A stretch of DNA of 64,000 bases from Proteromonas lacertae (GCA_002245135.1 NGBS01000594.1:62001-126000), one strand, 5' to 3'; shown: positions 44,296 through 56,334, counted from the stretch's first letter. A program made the numbers and translations. The notes: generated by a model from the sequence alone, not told the origin.

Positions 44296-45768
44296 ATTTC
44301 AATCCCAATATAATTTCTGGTGCTCTATAATATCTAGATACTAAATAAGGAGTGACGTCATTTGGACCATCAGTAAATATTGCAGAACCAAAATCAGCTA
44401 CTTGAATACTATTCTTTTCTTCATTAATCAGTATATTATCAGGTTTTAAATCTGCATGAATAATATTTATACAATGGATGTGTTTCAACGCTGTGAATAA
44501 TTGATAGCCGTATACTTTCACTGCATCTAAATGTAAGCCAACGTTTCTACCATATTTATTGAGTAATTCTCTTAAATTCATACTCATAATATTAAATACG
44601 ATGCAATAATGTTTACGATATGAAAATGTGTCTAGTATTCTCATACAGTGCTTGTTATGCTGTAGATCTTTCTCTGAGATTAATTCGATTGTTTTTACTT
44701 CTTTCTCAGCTATAGATAAAATAAAATAAAATAAAATATATATTTATATTTATATACCTTCTTTTGTCATTATTTCATTCGATCTTACTACTTTAATTGC
44801 GACATTAAAATTGTTATTCATTATATCTTCACACTTCAAAACTGTACTAAAAACACCTTTTCCAAATTCTCCCAGAACTCGATATCTATTATAAAATAAT
44901 TCACCAACTCTACAAATATAATATCCTTCTTCATTGTCAAACATTTCTACATTGTTGTCATTTAATTGAATATTGTTTGAATCATTCGTATTGCTTATAT
45001 TAGGTAGATCGTCTGAGAACATATCGAATTCAATTGAAATATTATTCTATTTGATGATATATATATAATAGAATAAGAATATACCTTTTCTTCCATTTTA
45101 ATTTCTTCTTTTTTCATTTTTTCTTTTTCTTCTTTCACAGTTTCTGATTTCATTTCTGTATTTTTTACCGTTTCTTCTTCTTTAATATTATCCTCTTTTA
45201 TCTCTTTTTCTTTTTCTTTTTCTTTTTCTTTTTCTTTTTCTTTTTCTTTTTCTTTTTCTTTTTCTTTTTCTTTTTCTTCGTTTGTTTGAGATAATAACAT
45301 CAATAGTCTTTTTCTTCTTTCTTCCGCTTCTTTCTGCTTTTCTTCTTCATCTTCAAATAAACTAACATCTTCCAACGGACTGTCAGAATCGTCATTTTTA
45401 TTGTTATTATTTGTAATTGATGTATGTGTCTGATTATTTTCATCATTTACTAAATTAGCTTGCTTCTCTTCTTCTTTCGGTTTATTATTATTATTATTAT
45501 TTTCATTAGCTTTTGCTATTTCTTTTGAATCAACTTTTCTACGTTTTGAAGATCTACTTCTACTCTCAGACCTATATGCATATAAATATATTAAAATATA
45601 CACTCTACTTCTTTTAGAATGTGAATGATGTCTTCTATGGCTTTTATCACTGGAATAATGGGAATGGTGAGATCTAGAATGGTGCCTGTGATTCCCACGA
45701 GAATATTTATCCCTTCTTTCTATGCTTTTATCATTAATTTCACCTTCTTCATAATCTTCGTGTGACAT
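43625..45768 (-). CDS. PRP4K: PRP4-type splicing-associated protein kinase
   Basis: Six exons (45602-45768, 45085-45571, 44758-45046, 44293-44709, 43808-44140, 43625-43770) sum to 612 aa. The N-terminal third is RS/His-rich (SHRRHHSHSKRS, SRSRSSKRRK) then a long Lys-Glu repeat, as in PRP4 kinases that act on the spliceosomal tri-snRNP. The kinase domain begins at YNRYRVLGEFGKGVFSTV, with AIKVV, the PRP4-typical HADLKPDN loop (Asp about 401), VADFGSA, and SRYYRAPEIILG. The intron after GLKY is 152 nt with an AT run; others are 30-48 nt. All catalytic residues are intact. It is divergent to the prefoldin gene, 56 nt apart. Confidence 0.92.
45195..45277 (-). repeat. Hexanucleotide coding repeat (Lys-Glu)n
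   Basis: About twelve tandem GAAAAA units encode alternating Glu-Lys in PRP4K. The period keeps the frame; the length is likely polymorphic. Confidence 0.8.
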
Positions 45769-45824
45769 TACAAAATATTACCAAAATTACCAATTAAATT
45801 ACTTATAGTTATTTTTGAAAATTC

Positions 45825-46336
45825 ATGTCAATACAAAGACCTTCATCTATGCCATCTGATGATGTTGATGTCAGAGAAGAAGATCAATTGCAATTAAATG
45901 AGTTTGGAGCAATAAATTCAAGACTTTTTGAGATTAGAGATGATATGAAAGAATTAAAGGTATTAATTACTTTATTTATTTTTATAATCAATACAGAAAC
46001 AAATTGATTCATATACTGATGCAGTTGATGAAATTCCTCTAATTGAAGAAGGTGATGATAGTTTATTGTATATGGTTATGAATTATTATCTTTTGATAGG
46101 TTAAATATAGGTGATGGGTTCATATTTAGCAATGAAGATGAATTAACAACATTTTTAGAAGAAAAGATTGATGTATAAATATACCTTTATTCATATATAA
46201 TAATAATTTGAAATAGCAAATGAAAGCAAAGTATAATTCTTTTCATGAAGAAGAACAAGCTATACTTGATAGACAAAAAGAGTTGAAGGTTATATTATAT
46301 GGTAGATTTGGTAGATCAATTAATTTAGAAGCGTAA
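45825..46336 (+). CDS. PFDN4: Prefoldin subunit 4
   Basis: Four exons (45825-45959, 45997-46067, 46100-46172, 46217-46336) give 132 aa, the expected size for this beta-type prefoldin subunit. Prefoldin is a hexameric chaperone that hands unfolded actin and tubulin to CCT. The protein has a coiled-coil helix (FGAINSRLFEIRDDMKELK), a central beta hairpin (LNIGDGFIFSNEDELTTFLEEK), a second helix, and the subunit-4 ending LYGRFGRSINLEA. It is divergent to PRP4K with only 56 nt between starts, so both promoters are compact and may be shared. Confidence 0.9.
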
Positions 46337-46613
46337 ATAAAAAAGATATTCCTTTTAATTCTTTTTTTTACTTATCATTTGTTTGTTATGTTTAAAAACA
46401 GAATATCTATGTTTATGTAGTATTCATATAAACATATATATTTAAATAATGTATATACAATGATGTTATGATAGTTTTTACTATAAATGGGTGTAAAAAT
46501 GATTTTTCATAACCCAGTCAAATGGGTTAGCCAAAATAGTCCAACATAAATTGCATTTTATATTTTATCAGTCTACAGTATAAAAAAGGTAATTTGTGAA
46601 TGCCTTGAATATA

Positions 46614-47655
46614 ATGAATGAAGGTATTTTCATTATAGATTTTTTAACTAGATTCAACGTCGAGAAATTATATTAATTATACATGTCCTGCTACTCTAGA
46701 GGAGGTATAATATATTTATACATAAATAATATAATAGAAAAAAGAAGTAGAAGAAACTCACTTTGCCTATGCAGTAAAAATGAACGATTATACAAACTAT
46801 ACATCAAGATTTAGTCAAAATGATGATTATGGTTATGAATTAAAGAAAAGATCTAAATTTATGAGTGGTAGAGATTGGTCCTGTGAGTTTTGCACTTTCA
46901 TAAACAAAGCTGGTTCAACCGTGTGTTTAATTTGTGGTGCAGCCAATCCATATATTCTAGAAGCTAATTCTATTCTAAATGATAAAAGTTGTACAGATAG
47001 TTTAATTGAAGGAAGTTTAATTGACTGTAAAGATATGAGAGGAGTGTGGTATCCTTCTAAAATCATTAGAAAAAATGGAAGTGAGATATTAGTCCATTTC
47101 AGAGGTTGGAGGAATGAATTTGATGAATTAATTTATACGAAAGATCCATTTTATGAAAGTCGAATAGCTGATTATGAAATGATGAAAAATGAATATCCAT
47201 TACATAAATATACAATACAATACTACAGTAAAGATAAGATAGAAAAATATTTGAAGATGATGGAAAAGAAAGAGAATGAAACAATAGAAGATAAATATCC
47301 AATGGGTAGTAATGTTTATATCGAAATACATGATAATGATATATATGAATATAAAGTGATTGGAATAAATGAAATGGAAAGAACATTAGATTTAATACAT
47401 AATAAAGAAGTTATAAACTCAGTTCCAGTGAATTTAGTTCGTTCTGAAGCTGATATAGATAAAACTGCTATAATACACAGAAATAAAGAAAATAATGAAT
47501 TAAATTCAATTACTATAAACACTTCTAGGCTCGCTATTTCTTGTGATAGTAATGTTGATAGAGCCACTAATTCCATGATAGGTGATTTGAATAAGCAAAC
47601 AGTTTATTCAAACGAAAATGTAAAAGATTGTGGATATACTACATATATATTCTGA
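46614..47655 (+). CDS. RanBP2-type zinc finger plus chromo-barrel/MBT-like protein, member 3
   Basis: Three exons (46614-46623, 46652-46704, 46738-47655) encode 326 aa; the first exon is only 10 nt. Its 28-nt intron is supported by the same arrangement in member 5. Exon 2 ends in TLEE at a phase-0 intron, as in other members. The finger is WSCEFCTFINKAGSTVCLICG; the reader module is WYPSKIIRKNGSEILVHFRGW, then PLHKYTIQYYSKDKIEKYL. The tail TNSMIGDLNKQTVYSNEN fits the family signature. It is nearly identical to member 4 over about 840 bp, introns included. Confidence 0.8.
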
Positions 47656-47936
47656 TAATAATGTCATTAAGTTTTTCTTTTTATCTCCGCATACTTGATA
47701 AATATTTAATATGTATATATATATATGAGATATACATTTTTTTGATATGTTTATTGGTGTGTGTTATTTTATTCATAAACTGAAGATAATTTATATTCAC
47801 TATTTGAAATATTGATTGTCAACTATAAGTAGATTAACTCAACAATATTATTCAATTTTACACTAAAAATGGTTTATCGAAAAAATATCTAAAACCAACC
47901 AACTACGTTATTTTATTTGTTCTTACAACTAAATGA

Positions 47937-48869
47937 ATGGATAATACCAAAGATAAAAAAAATTATACTTGTTCTGCTACTCTAGAGGAGGTATAATATA
48001 TTTATACATAAATAATATAATAGAAAAAAGAAGTAGAAGAAACTCACTTTGCCTATGCAGTAAAAATGAACGATTATACAAACTATACATCAAGATTTAG
48101 TCAAAATGATGATTATGGTTATGAATTAAAGAAAAGATCTAAATTTATGAGTGGTAGAGATTGGTCCTGTGAGTTTTGCACTTTCATAAACAAAGCTGGT
48201 TCAACCGTGTGTTTAATTTGTGGTGCAGCCAATCCATATATTCTAGAAGCTAATTCTATTCTAAATGATAAAAGTTGTACAGATAGTTTAATTGAAGGAA
48301 GTTTAATTGACTGTAAAGATATGAGAGGAGTGTGGTATCCTTCTAAAATCATTAGAAAAAATGGAAGTGAGATATTAGTCCATTTCAGAGGTTGTAAGGA
48401 TGAATTTGATGAATTAATTGATATAAACTGTCCATTTTATGAAAGTCGAATAGCTGATTATGAAATGATGAAAAATGAATATCCATTACATAAATATACA
48501 ATACAATACTACAGTAAAGATAAGATAGAAAAATATTTGAAGATGATGGAAAAGAAAGAGAATGAAACAATAGAAGATAAATATCCAATGGGTAGTAATG
48601 TTTATATCGAAATACATGATAATGATATATATGAATATAAAGTGATTGGAATAAATGAAATGGAAAGAACATTAGATTTAATACATAATAAAGAAGTTAT
48701 AAACTCAGTTCCAGTGAATTTAGTTCGTTCTGAAGCTGATATAGATAAAACTGCTATAATACACAGAAATAAAGAAAATAATGAATTAAATTCAATTACT
48801 ATAAACACTTGTGGTGAAACATTTTTATTTAATCCAACACTTCATTCAGATACAAATTTAGAAATGTAA
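47937..48869 (+). CDS. RanBP2-type zinc finger plus chromo-barrel/MBT-like protein, member 4 (altered tail)
   Basis: Two exons (47937-47990, 48024-48869) encode 299 aa. From about 47970 to 48810 the DNA matches member 3 at an offset of 1286 bp, including the 33-nt intron. One short patch differs: the loop after HFRG reads CKDEFDELIDINCP instead of WRNEFDELIYTKDP, replacing the otherwise invariant Trp. At about 48810 identity ends and the conserved tail is replaced by 18 unrelated residues. The 5' exon also differs, starting at its own ATG. It is a recent tandem copy, possibly losing function. Confidence 0.78.
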
Positions 48870-49120
48870 ATTAGTTATGGATAATAATATTTCCATGTAT
48901 TAGCATTAATTTATGCTAATATTTAAGATGTAAATAATATTTATGAATTTTTAACATAATGATTGTTAATTGTTGAACTACAACAATCAGTATCATAAAA
49001 TAGTTATTGACACATAAGTTAAAGAGTAGCTCTGTTTATAAGAAATTTTAGAAATATAAAATTGGTTAACCAAAAATAAAAAACGATATTAATCTTTTAT
49101 TTTGATTTTTCTATTGATAA

Positions 49121-50147
49121 ATGAATGGAGGTATTATTCATGTAGTTTATATTGACTAGATTCAGCGTTGGGTAGTAGAATCTGTAATGGCTATGCTGGT
49201 ACTATAGAAGAAGTATAATGTCATTTCTATTTATGATAATTTAATAGCAAAAAGATGAAGAAGAGAAACATTATGCCTATGCAGTTTGTACCGAAAATCA
49301 AAAGAATTATATATCTCCTTTTTGTCAATTTGATGAACATGGTTATATTTATAAAGAAAAATTCAAAGTAAGATTCCCAGATTGGAAATGTGAAATCTGT
49401 CCTCATAAAAATCAAGGTCTTTTAACATCATGTCTTTATTGTGGTGCAGCAAGGCCATTAATACTTGAACCTCATCCACTGAAGAAATTTTTAGATAGTT
49501 TAAAGCCAGGAAGTCTATTTGATTGTAAAGATATGAGAGGAGTATGGTATCCAGCAAAAGTTATTGATAGAAGTGGGAATGACTTATTAGTTCACTTCAG
49601 AGGATGGAAAGACTGTTTTAATGAAATAATCGATTTAAAAAACCCTGAAACTTTAAATAGAATTGGAGAATATCATGATTATAAGGATGAATATGGTTTA
49701 TATTTATATACTAAACAATATTTTAGTAAAGAAAGACTAGAAAAATTTCTAGAAGCTCCAATGAGGTTAATTAGAAGTAAAACTCATAAAGAGTCATCAC
49801 CAATATTACATTATAATAGTGCAGCTGATGATATGAGTAGATATACACAACCAATAAAGGAAGAAAGCAAAGCAACAAAATTAACACACTCAAAACCTGT
49901 GAAAACTAAAACTAATAGAGAATTAACACCTACAATTGCTATACAACAACTTACACAGCCAATTATTATGAATCAACCAATAGAACCAATTATTATGAGT
50001 GGATTTACTCCTACTGATGCTGTTGAACAATCAACACCTACAATTGATGTAGATGAATCAACGCAACAAATAGAACAAGAGAAAATAGCTGATGAATTTA
50101 ATGATTCTTCAACTAGTGATTTGCATTTATGCTCTGTTAGCTCGTAA
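49121..50147 (+). CDS. RanBP2-type zinc finger plus chromo-barrel/MBT-like protein, member 5
   Basis: Three exons (49121-49130, 49160-49212, 49248-50147) encode 320 aa; the 10-nt first exon and phase-2/phase-0 boundaries match member 3. The finger is WKCEICPHKNQGLLTSCLYCG, with His where others have aromatic residues. The reader module is WYPAKVIDRSGNDLLVHFRGW, then YGLYLYTKQYF. The second beta region and the standard tail are missing; instead the last 110 residues are rich in Thr, Pro and Gln in loose repeats (NRELTPTIAIQQLTQPI). The core is intact, so it probably still binds its partner. Confidence 0.78.
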
Positions 50148-50220
50148 GATTAGTTGTAAATAATGTATATATATATATAAGCAACCTATTTTAATGTATT
50201 TTTGAGGATTTTTATAAATA

Positions 50221-50259
50221 TATTCGTTATTTTGAATTTTAAAATGAAATTTATTCGTT
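50221..50259 (+). promoter_or_regulatory. Two TATTCGTT elements upstream of member 6
   Basis: Copies at 50221-50228 and 50252-50259 lie 105 and 74 nt before the ATG at 50334, in the same orientation as at the PAP2 and member 1 and 2 genes. Confidence 0.35.
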
Positions 50260-50333
50260 TTAGTCTAACATTTTTTTTTTGTATGTAATTAATGGATTCT
50301 CTTCTTTAAAAGAATCCTAACTAGTCGACAATA

Positions 50334-51723
50334 ATGACTTACCAAGCATCTATCGAAGAAGTATCTCTATTATTATTTTATTCTACTCTAGATTAAAATC
50401 AATGAAGAAGCTCTATTCTTATATTATTATAAATCAAATTATTTATCCAAAGAAGATGTAAAAATAGAAAGACAAAATGAAGAAAAATATAAGTTAGACT
50501 ATTCAGTTCCCTCTGGTACTTTGAACAACCCTTTTGTATATGAAATATCAGAAGAACGTACAAATTTTAGTTTAGTACCAAATACAAAGACTTATAGTTC
50601 ATTGTACGAAAATGAGGAACATAACTATGAAAAGATGGTAATAAATGGTGATACATATTCCGTTAAAATTGGCACACAACATCCTGAAGAAGTTGAGAAA
50701 ATTAAATGTGAAAAATGTGATACATTATATTCAAAATACGATTATAAAGCATGTCCATTTTGTAATATTGACAGTATAACAAGCAATAATAATGATGAAG
50801 AAATATCAGATATTAATACATCAGAGACAAATGACATAGATGAAAAAATAATTGAAAAAATAAAGGAAAATTATACTTCAAATTGTGTTGAAAAGAATGA
50901 TGATGGGGGTTATGAGAAAAAGGAAATAATAACTAATAAAAGATGGATGTGTAGTTTTTGTTCTTATTGGAACTTAAAAAATTCAATAACGTGTGAAGTT
51001 TGTGGTACTTTTAATAATTATAATAATAATAATTTCAATTTCAGTGATATTGTTGAAGGTAATTTAATCGATTGTCGAGATCTAAGAGGTAAATGGTATC
51101 CAGCAAAAGTGGTAAAAAGATTTGGAAAAAATGAAATAATAGTTCATTTTAGAGGATGGATAAGTGATTTTGATGAAGTTATTAATTTAGATAATAGTAA
51201 TAATGATTTATCTAGAATTTGTGAGTATGAAAAGAATAAAAATAATTATGGTTTGCACTTATATACTATTCAATATTTTAGTAAAGAAAAAATATTGAAA
51301 TTAATTAAAGAAATATATAATTATGATTATGATGATGAAAGTATTTATTACAAAGATAGAAGTGTTTATTTCTTTCAAGATTTAGAATCATATGAATATA
51401 AAATAATTAGGTATAATAAAAATAGTCGAACTTTAGATTTGAAGACCAATAATGGAATATTATATGATGTTCCAACTACTATGATTTCATTGGATGAAAA
51501 GAAGGGCAGGTGTGTTTTACAGAGATATCATGTCACTGAAGAGGAAAAAGAGATTAGTGAGGAAGAACAACCGTCTAGAATTGTTGTATCAAACCAAAGT
51601 AATATTGATCTTGCTACTAATAGGTTTATTAGCAATTTCAGTAGAACAACTATTTTCAAGAATGATGATGATGAAGAGTATAAGAAATATGTAAATAATA
51701 TATTCTTTGAATACTATTTGTAA
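50334..51723 (+). CDS. RanBP2-type zinc finger plus chromo-barrel/MBT-like protein, member 6 (two zinc motifs)
   Basis: Two exons (50334-50360, 50392-51723) give 452 aa, the longest member. Exon 1 ends in SIEE at a phase-0 intron. It has an extra zinc-ribbon-like motif (IKCEKCDTLYSKYDYKACPFC, about 50700-50765) before the standard finger (WMCSFCSYWNLKNSITCEVCG, about 50945-51005). The reader module is WYPAKVVKRFGKNEIIVHFRGWISDFDEV, then YGLHLYTIQYFSKEKI, a second beta region and the tail TNRFISNFSRTTIFKNDD. It is the most complete architecture of the family here. Confidence 0.8.
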
Positions 51724-51821
51724 TGTGATTTATTTATAAACACTTCATTTCCCTCCAAAAATTGTGAAAAAAGCTTGGCTTGATATCAATTTTCTCTTCT
51801 ATTATCATAGCCAAACATTTA

Positions 51822-53388
51822 ATGGACGATATTTATCGTTTAAGCACTATTGTTGACACTCCAAAATATCACAAAGATAAATTATACAATATTGTATGGG
51901 ATATACCAGCAAAACTGCCAGCTTTAATTTGTGACCTTAAAGATTTGTCGATTGAGTACTATGAGAAGTATCTAAATTACAGAACATCAGATAAGATCAG
52001 TGTACTGTATTTTACAACAACTCAAAATTGTGTATGGTATAAAATATTTTCATATATTCATATAAAGTGCAATTATTAGTCTTAGTGATACTGAACCATT
52101 TACTCATGAATCAATATATAGATACAAAAAACAAAGAAAATGTAAAATTAAAATAGATCCTTTTAACTCGTCAGTTGCTTTAGCTTATGTATATCTAATA
52201 TTTAATAAGATAATATATTAATATATTTATATAGTTCTGTAGTATGAAAGTTACAGGAGAAGAAAGAATAAAATATACAAAAGATATATATTATGGTTGT
52301 TGTAAATGTTTAGAAATGTCAATAACAGCAGAAAATGGATTAGAAGGTTATATTTATTGTGAAGAATGTTGTTTAACATATCATTGGAAATGTGAAGGTT
52401 TTTGTTCTTTGCCTTTAGATTCACAATGTGAAAATTATAAATATGTCTGTAATAAATGCCGGTTATATGTATATATAATGATAATAATTGTTTATTTTTA
52501 TTTTATTCCTTATAAAAATTATCTTTTTTTTATTTTTTCTTATAATTTTTAACTTACTTTTATTGTTTTTTTTATTTTAATAGTATATTAAACATCCTGA
52601 CAGAATAGGTAAAAATAGTAATTATCTTCTAAGCCAAAACATTGGTAAACAAATTCAATACAGTTATCGTATTCCTGAATATCACATCGGCTGTTTATAT
52701 GAAGTAGTTTGGGATAAAAGAAAGGTATATCCAGGTATTATTTGCAGATGTAAAGAATTAACAATAGAAGCATTTGAAAAGTATTTAAGTAGTGATATTG
52801 AGAAGAAAATACCAATTATATATTTTTGTGCAAAATATCCTATATAGTATATATATTATATTTTTAATTATTTTTAATAGTGGTGTTACTTCATATGATG
52901 ATTTAGTTTCATTCAATCACAATAGTATAAGTATTTATAGAAATAAACACACGAATAAAAAAGATTTATCTGAATTTCAATCAGCTGTAACAACAGCATT
53001 TGTATATTTTATTTATTTATTATTTTGTTAGTTTTGTAGAGGTATAGAAGTATTAGATAAAAGGCTGAATTATCTAAGTGAAGATAAAACAGGATGTTGT
53101 GGTTGTTTTTCTATCAATATTGATGTAGATAAAGATGGATTAGATTCTTATGTTTATTGTGATGAGTGTTTGTTGGCGTATCACTGGATATGTGCTGGCT
53201 ATACTGAAATACCTGAGGATTATGAAGATCCTGAATTTAAGTATATTTGTAAACGGTGTATTGATAAAGTATATATTTATATTATTTATATATAGCAAAA
53301 TAAATTGAATAACGAAGAGAATATGAAAAGAAAACATGAAGAAGGAGGAAATGTAGAGAATTCAAATAAAAAGAAAGTTGTAATATAA
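51822..53388 (+). CDS. Duplicated PWWP-like plus PHD-finger protein
   Basis: Seven exons (51822-52036, 52080-52188, 52235-52468, 52584-52846, 52881-53001, 53032-53268, 53296-53388) encode 423 aa. Each half has a PWWP-like module (LYNIVWDIPAKLPALICDL ... ISVLYF; LYEVVWDKRKVYPGIICRC ... IPIIYF) followed by a PHD finger (GCCKC ... YCEECCLTYHWKC ... CNKC; GCCGC ... YCDECLLAYHWIC ... CKRC). Both fingers keep the C4-H-C3 zinc ligands. Introns fall at matching places in both halves, so the whole unit was duplicated with its introns. Proteins of this type read methylated histones. The last exon is Lys-rich, a likely nuclear signal. The PWWP call is by pattern only. Confidence 0.75.
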
Positions 53389-53601
53389 TTAGTTATTGTC
53401 ATATTATATACATGCATACCATTTTTATACTTTAATTCTCATTGTAGTAGTTTTTAATTTTTTATTACTTTTTCATACACCCACTTCAAATTTCCATAAA
53501 CCAAATTTTAGAAATTTACTTCGTTTGTGATTTATAGCAATGCTGTATGTTTAGATCGTTTAATGTTTGTTAGAAACAAAAATTGGAATAAATCAAATGC
53601 A

Positions 53602-54408
53602 ATGAATAGCCAGAGTAGCTATTTTTCAAGTCAGAACATTGAAGAAGTATAATTATGGTTTATTTTATTCTATAGATAATTCAAAACAGTGAACTATCAT
53701 CAAAATCACTGATTGAGAGTTTATCATCACAAGGCTGTGAACCTATGAGTAGATGCAGTTCATTTGGTCAAAACAGCAAATGTAGTGATTGGTTTAATTA
53801 CAATGAGGAACTAGAACATAAAGAATCTGTAAGGAATAATCTAGAAGGTTTTAATATTTTATAATTATGTAATTTGCAGCTATTAAAGATTCAAACGAAG
53901 AGATTAAGAACAGTCAAATAAATGGATTGAAAATATTGGATGAGGTGAAAGAAAATCTGAAAATTGAAAGAGAATTCCTCAATTCTTTCAGTAGAATGTT
54001 AATGAACGAAATGGATGAGTTTGAAAGTAATATATATATATATATATAATAATAAATAGAAAAAAAGAATTTAAAAGATGAAAAACTAATATCTGCATTA
54101 TCTTCAATTTTAAATCTGTTAGAAAAAGTAGAATATTTTCATTTTTTAAATAGATGAATGAGAATATAGCAATATTGAAAGACAAAGTAAACTTCAAACC
54201 AACAACAACAACAACAACAACAACAGCAAAGACAGAAAGAATTGAAATTGAAATTGATTCTGAAGAACAAATAGATTCATATAAAAGGAAGTTATCAGTA
54301 GATAACGAATATATGAGTAAAGTGACTGAATTAATAAAGAAAGCGAGAAAAAGAGGAGAAAATGAGATAAATGAGGAGAATGAGTCTGAAGAGGATTTAT
54401 TATGGTAA
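53602..54408 (+). CDS. Hypothetical coiled-coil protein
   Basis: Five exons (53602-53646, 53676-53847, 53880-54026, 54060-54127, 54154-54408) give 228 aa; introns are 26-33 nt. Exon 1 ends in NIEE at a phase-0 GTATAA intron, just as in the zinc-finger reader family next door, though no zinc finger is present. The middle is a long helix (KENLKIEREFLNSFSRMLMNEMDEFE) with heptad spacing, followed by a Thr run and a basic/acidic tail (KKARKRGENEINEENESEEDLLW). Function is unknown. It may be a family offshoot that kept only the 5' exon. Confidence 0.65.
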
Positions 54409-54491
54409 ATAAATATTTATATATATATAATCTATGTGTATGTGTGTTTCCTATAAATATAAAACAATTTTTATAACATAATAATTGATAA

Positions 54492-56255
54492 TTAAGAACT
54501 TGATGAACTAGAATCACTACGTTTATGGTGTTTATGATGATGATGATGTTTATGATGATGTGATGAAGAACGATCTCTCTTATGAGATGATCGTGATCTT
54601 GATCTTGATCTATTATTATTTATTCCTTCATTATTATTTTTATTATCATCATCATCATGTTTTACATCATATTCAAATTCAACTGGTTTACTTCTAGGCT
54701 TATTATCATTACTATTACTATCATTTGTTCCACTAAAAGACTTATCTGGTACAAATTTCGATGAATTTTTCAATTTGTTATACAGTTCTTCACTATTACC
54801 TTCATCATTATTCTCAACATGTGGCTTAAATAATCCTTCATTCTTTTCAGCAAACAACGGCTTGGAGTATAAATCATACTCATCTTCATTAGCAAAACCG
54901 CTATCAATGCCAGAACTTTGATTAAATAATCTCTCATCATATCGGCTTCCTAATGTACCTTTACCTATTGGAATACCTAAAGCTATCTTCTCACTAATAT
55001 CTCTTTCGTGATCTCGAGTGGTTTTTGACTTTATTCCTTTTGCTTCTAATCTCATATCTTTTTCTCTTTCTTTAGTCCTATCATATCTTATTCTCTCTCT
55101 CTCTAAAAACTCTTCTCTTTCTTCTTTACTCATTTTTTCAAGTACATTTTTGTCAGTACTTCTTATACCACTATGTACACCAGCAGCTCGTTTTTCTCGA
55201 GCTTCTTGAGCTATCCTTCTCAATCTATCCTCTTCGTCTTCCTTTTCTTTAACTTTTAATTTGTTTGCTAGTTTATTTCGATCTTTGACTGATTCTCTAC
55301 TTACATTGTAAGCTACTTGCATTGCTTCTGAAAATTCAGCAAATTTGTCATTTATAACAGGCTATATTAATATAATACATAAATATACTTCCAATAATCC
55401 TCTACCATCAGCTGCCAATCTCTTATCCAACGGAATTGTATATCCTTTCGCATTTTTCCAATTACTTACACAAGGAGGTATCTTCCAATCTAATTGATCT
55501 TTTGCTGATATTTTACGTGGTGGAGAGTGTAATACTGGAGCTGGAGGAGAAGGAGGTCCTGCTGGAACCTTCTTATGTCTGAATTTGGGTGGTTCTAAGG
55601 GATCTACTGGTGCTTCTACCATTCTAATTATTCTCTGTTGTTTAGGTTGATTGGTTATTGCATCTGTTGGTGTATATCGTATATATTTTGCATCATTCAA
55701 ATTATCAGTTGTGGATTTGGTAGATTTCTTAGCTGATGTGATTTTTCCTTGTAATATCTATTAATATAAATAGAAAAGATAATAAAAATACTTTTTGTAA
55801 AGCCATTTTAGTTGATTCTGTATTATCATCAATTTCTTTTGATGTAGGTTTCATTAAACGAGTTGCAGCTATTAATAACAAATTATAATATAATAACAAT
55901 ACTAATCTCATTTTTACCTTGATATTTGACTATTGATTTGACATTTTGTTCTTCGCTTAAAACTCCACTTACTTGAGATGTTTTACCTGGTCTTCCCATA
56001 TTTAAAGGATATTGTACTACGTGAATTTCAGGAAAAGCACCACCATCACCATAATCTTGAATGGCTCTTGGAATGTAACCTTTACGATTTCCATATGGTG
56101 GTATTTTTTTATTTAACATATCTGTTGCAGATACTATTGGGTTCTTTGTTAGAATTACTTCAGATCCACCACTATAAATATTTTGAGGTGCTGGGAGCTT
56201 TCTACACCAGATGATTATAAATAAAAATGTTATACAAAGCAATGCTGGCCATCAT
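54492..56255 (-). CDS. SNW1: SNW1/SKIP (Prp45) spliceosome and transcription co-regulator
   Basis: Five exons (56236-56255, 55918-56201, 55792-55868, 55389-55757, 54492-55361) sum to 539 aa, close to human SNW1 (536). Recognisable landmarks: PPYGNRKGYIPR, GDGGAFPEIHVVQYPLNMGR, the SNW-domain core YIRYTP then MVEAPVDPLEPPKFRHKK, the SNWKNAKGYTIPLDKRLAADGRGL signature (the name-giving Ser-Asn-Trp), and a charged C-terminal helix. SNW proteins join the activated spliceosome and also bind transcription factors. The C terminus carries a His/Ser-rich run. Two ATGs in tandem (56255, 56252) could both start. Complete and surely functional. Confidence 0.95.
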
Positions 56256-56334
56256 AAGAGAAGAAATTCAAAAAGTAATTTTTTGATCAAGTCAAATCGA
56301 GCCAAACTATTCAAAAATTTGAAAATAAAAAAAG

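Noticed and set aside
47099-47386. Minus-strand ORF repeated at 48385-48672
   Set aside because: It is duplicated only because it is antisense to the tandem zinc-finger copies.
54194-54517. Minus-strand ORF of 107 codons
   Set aside because: It is the antisense shadow of a spliced coiled-coil gene and its Thr repeat; the composition (Leu/Ser run) is an artefact.
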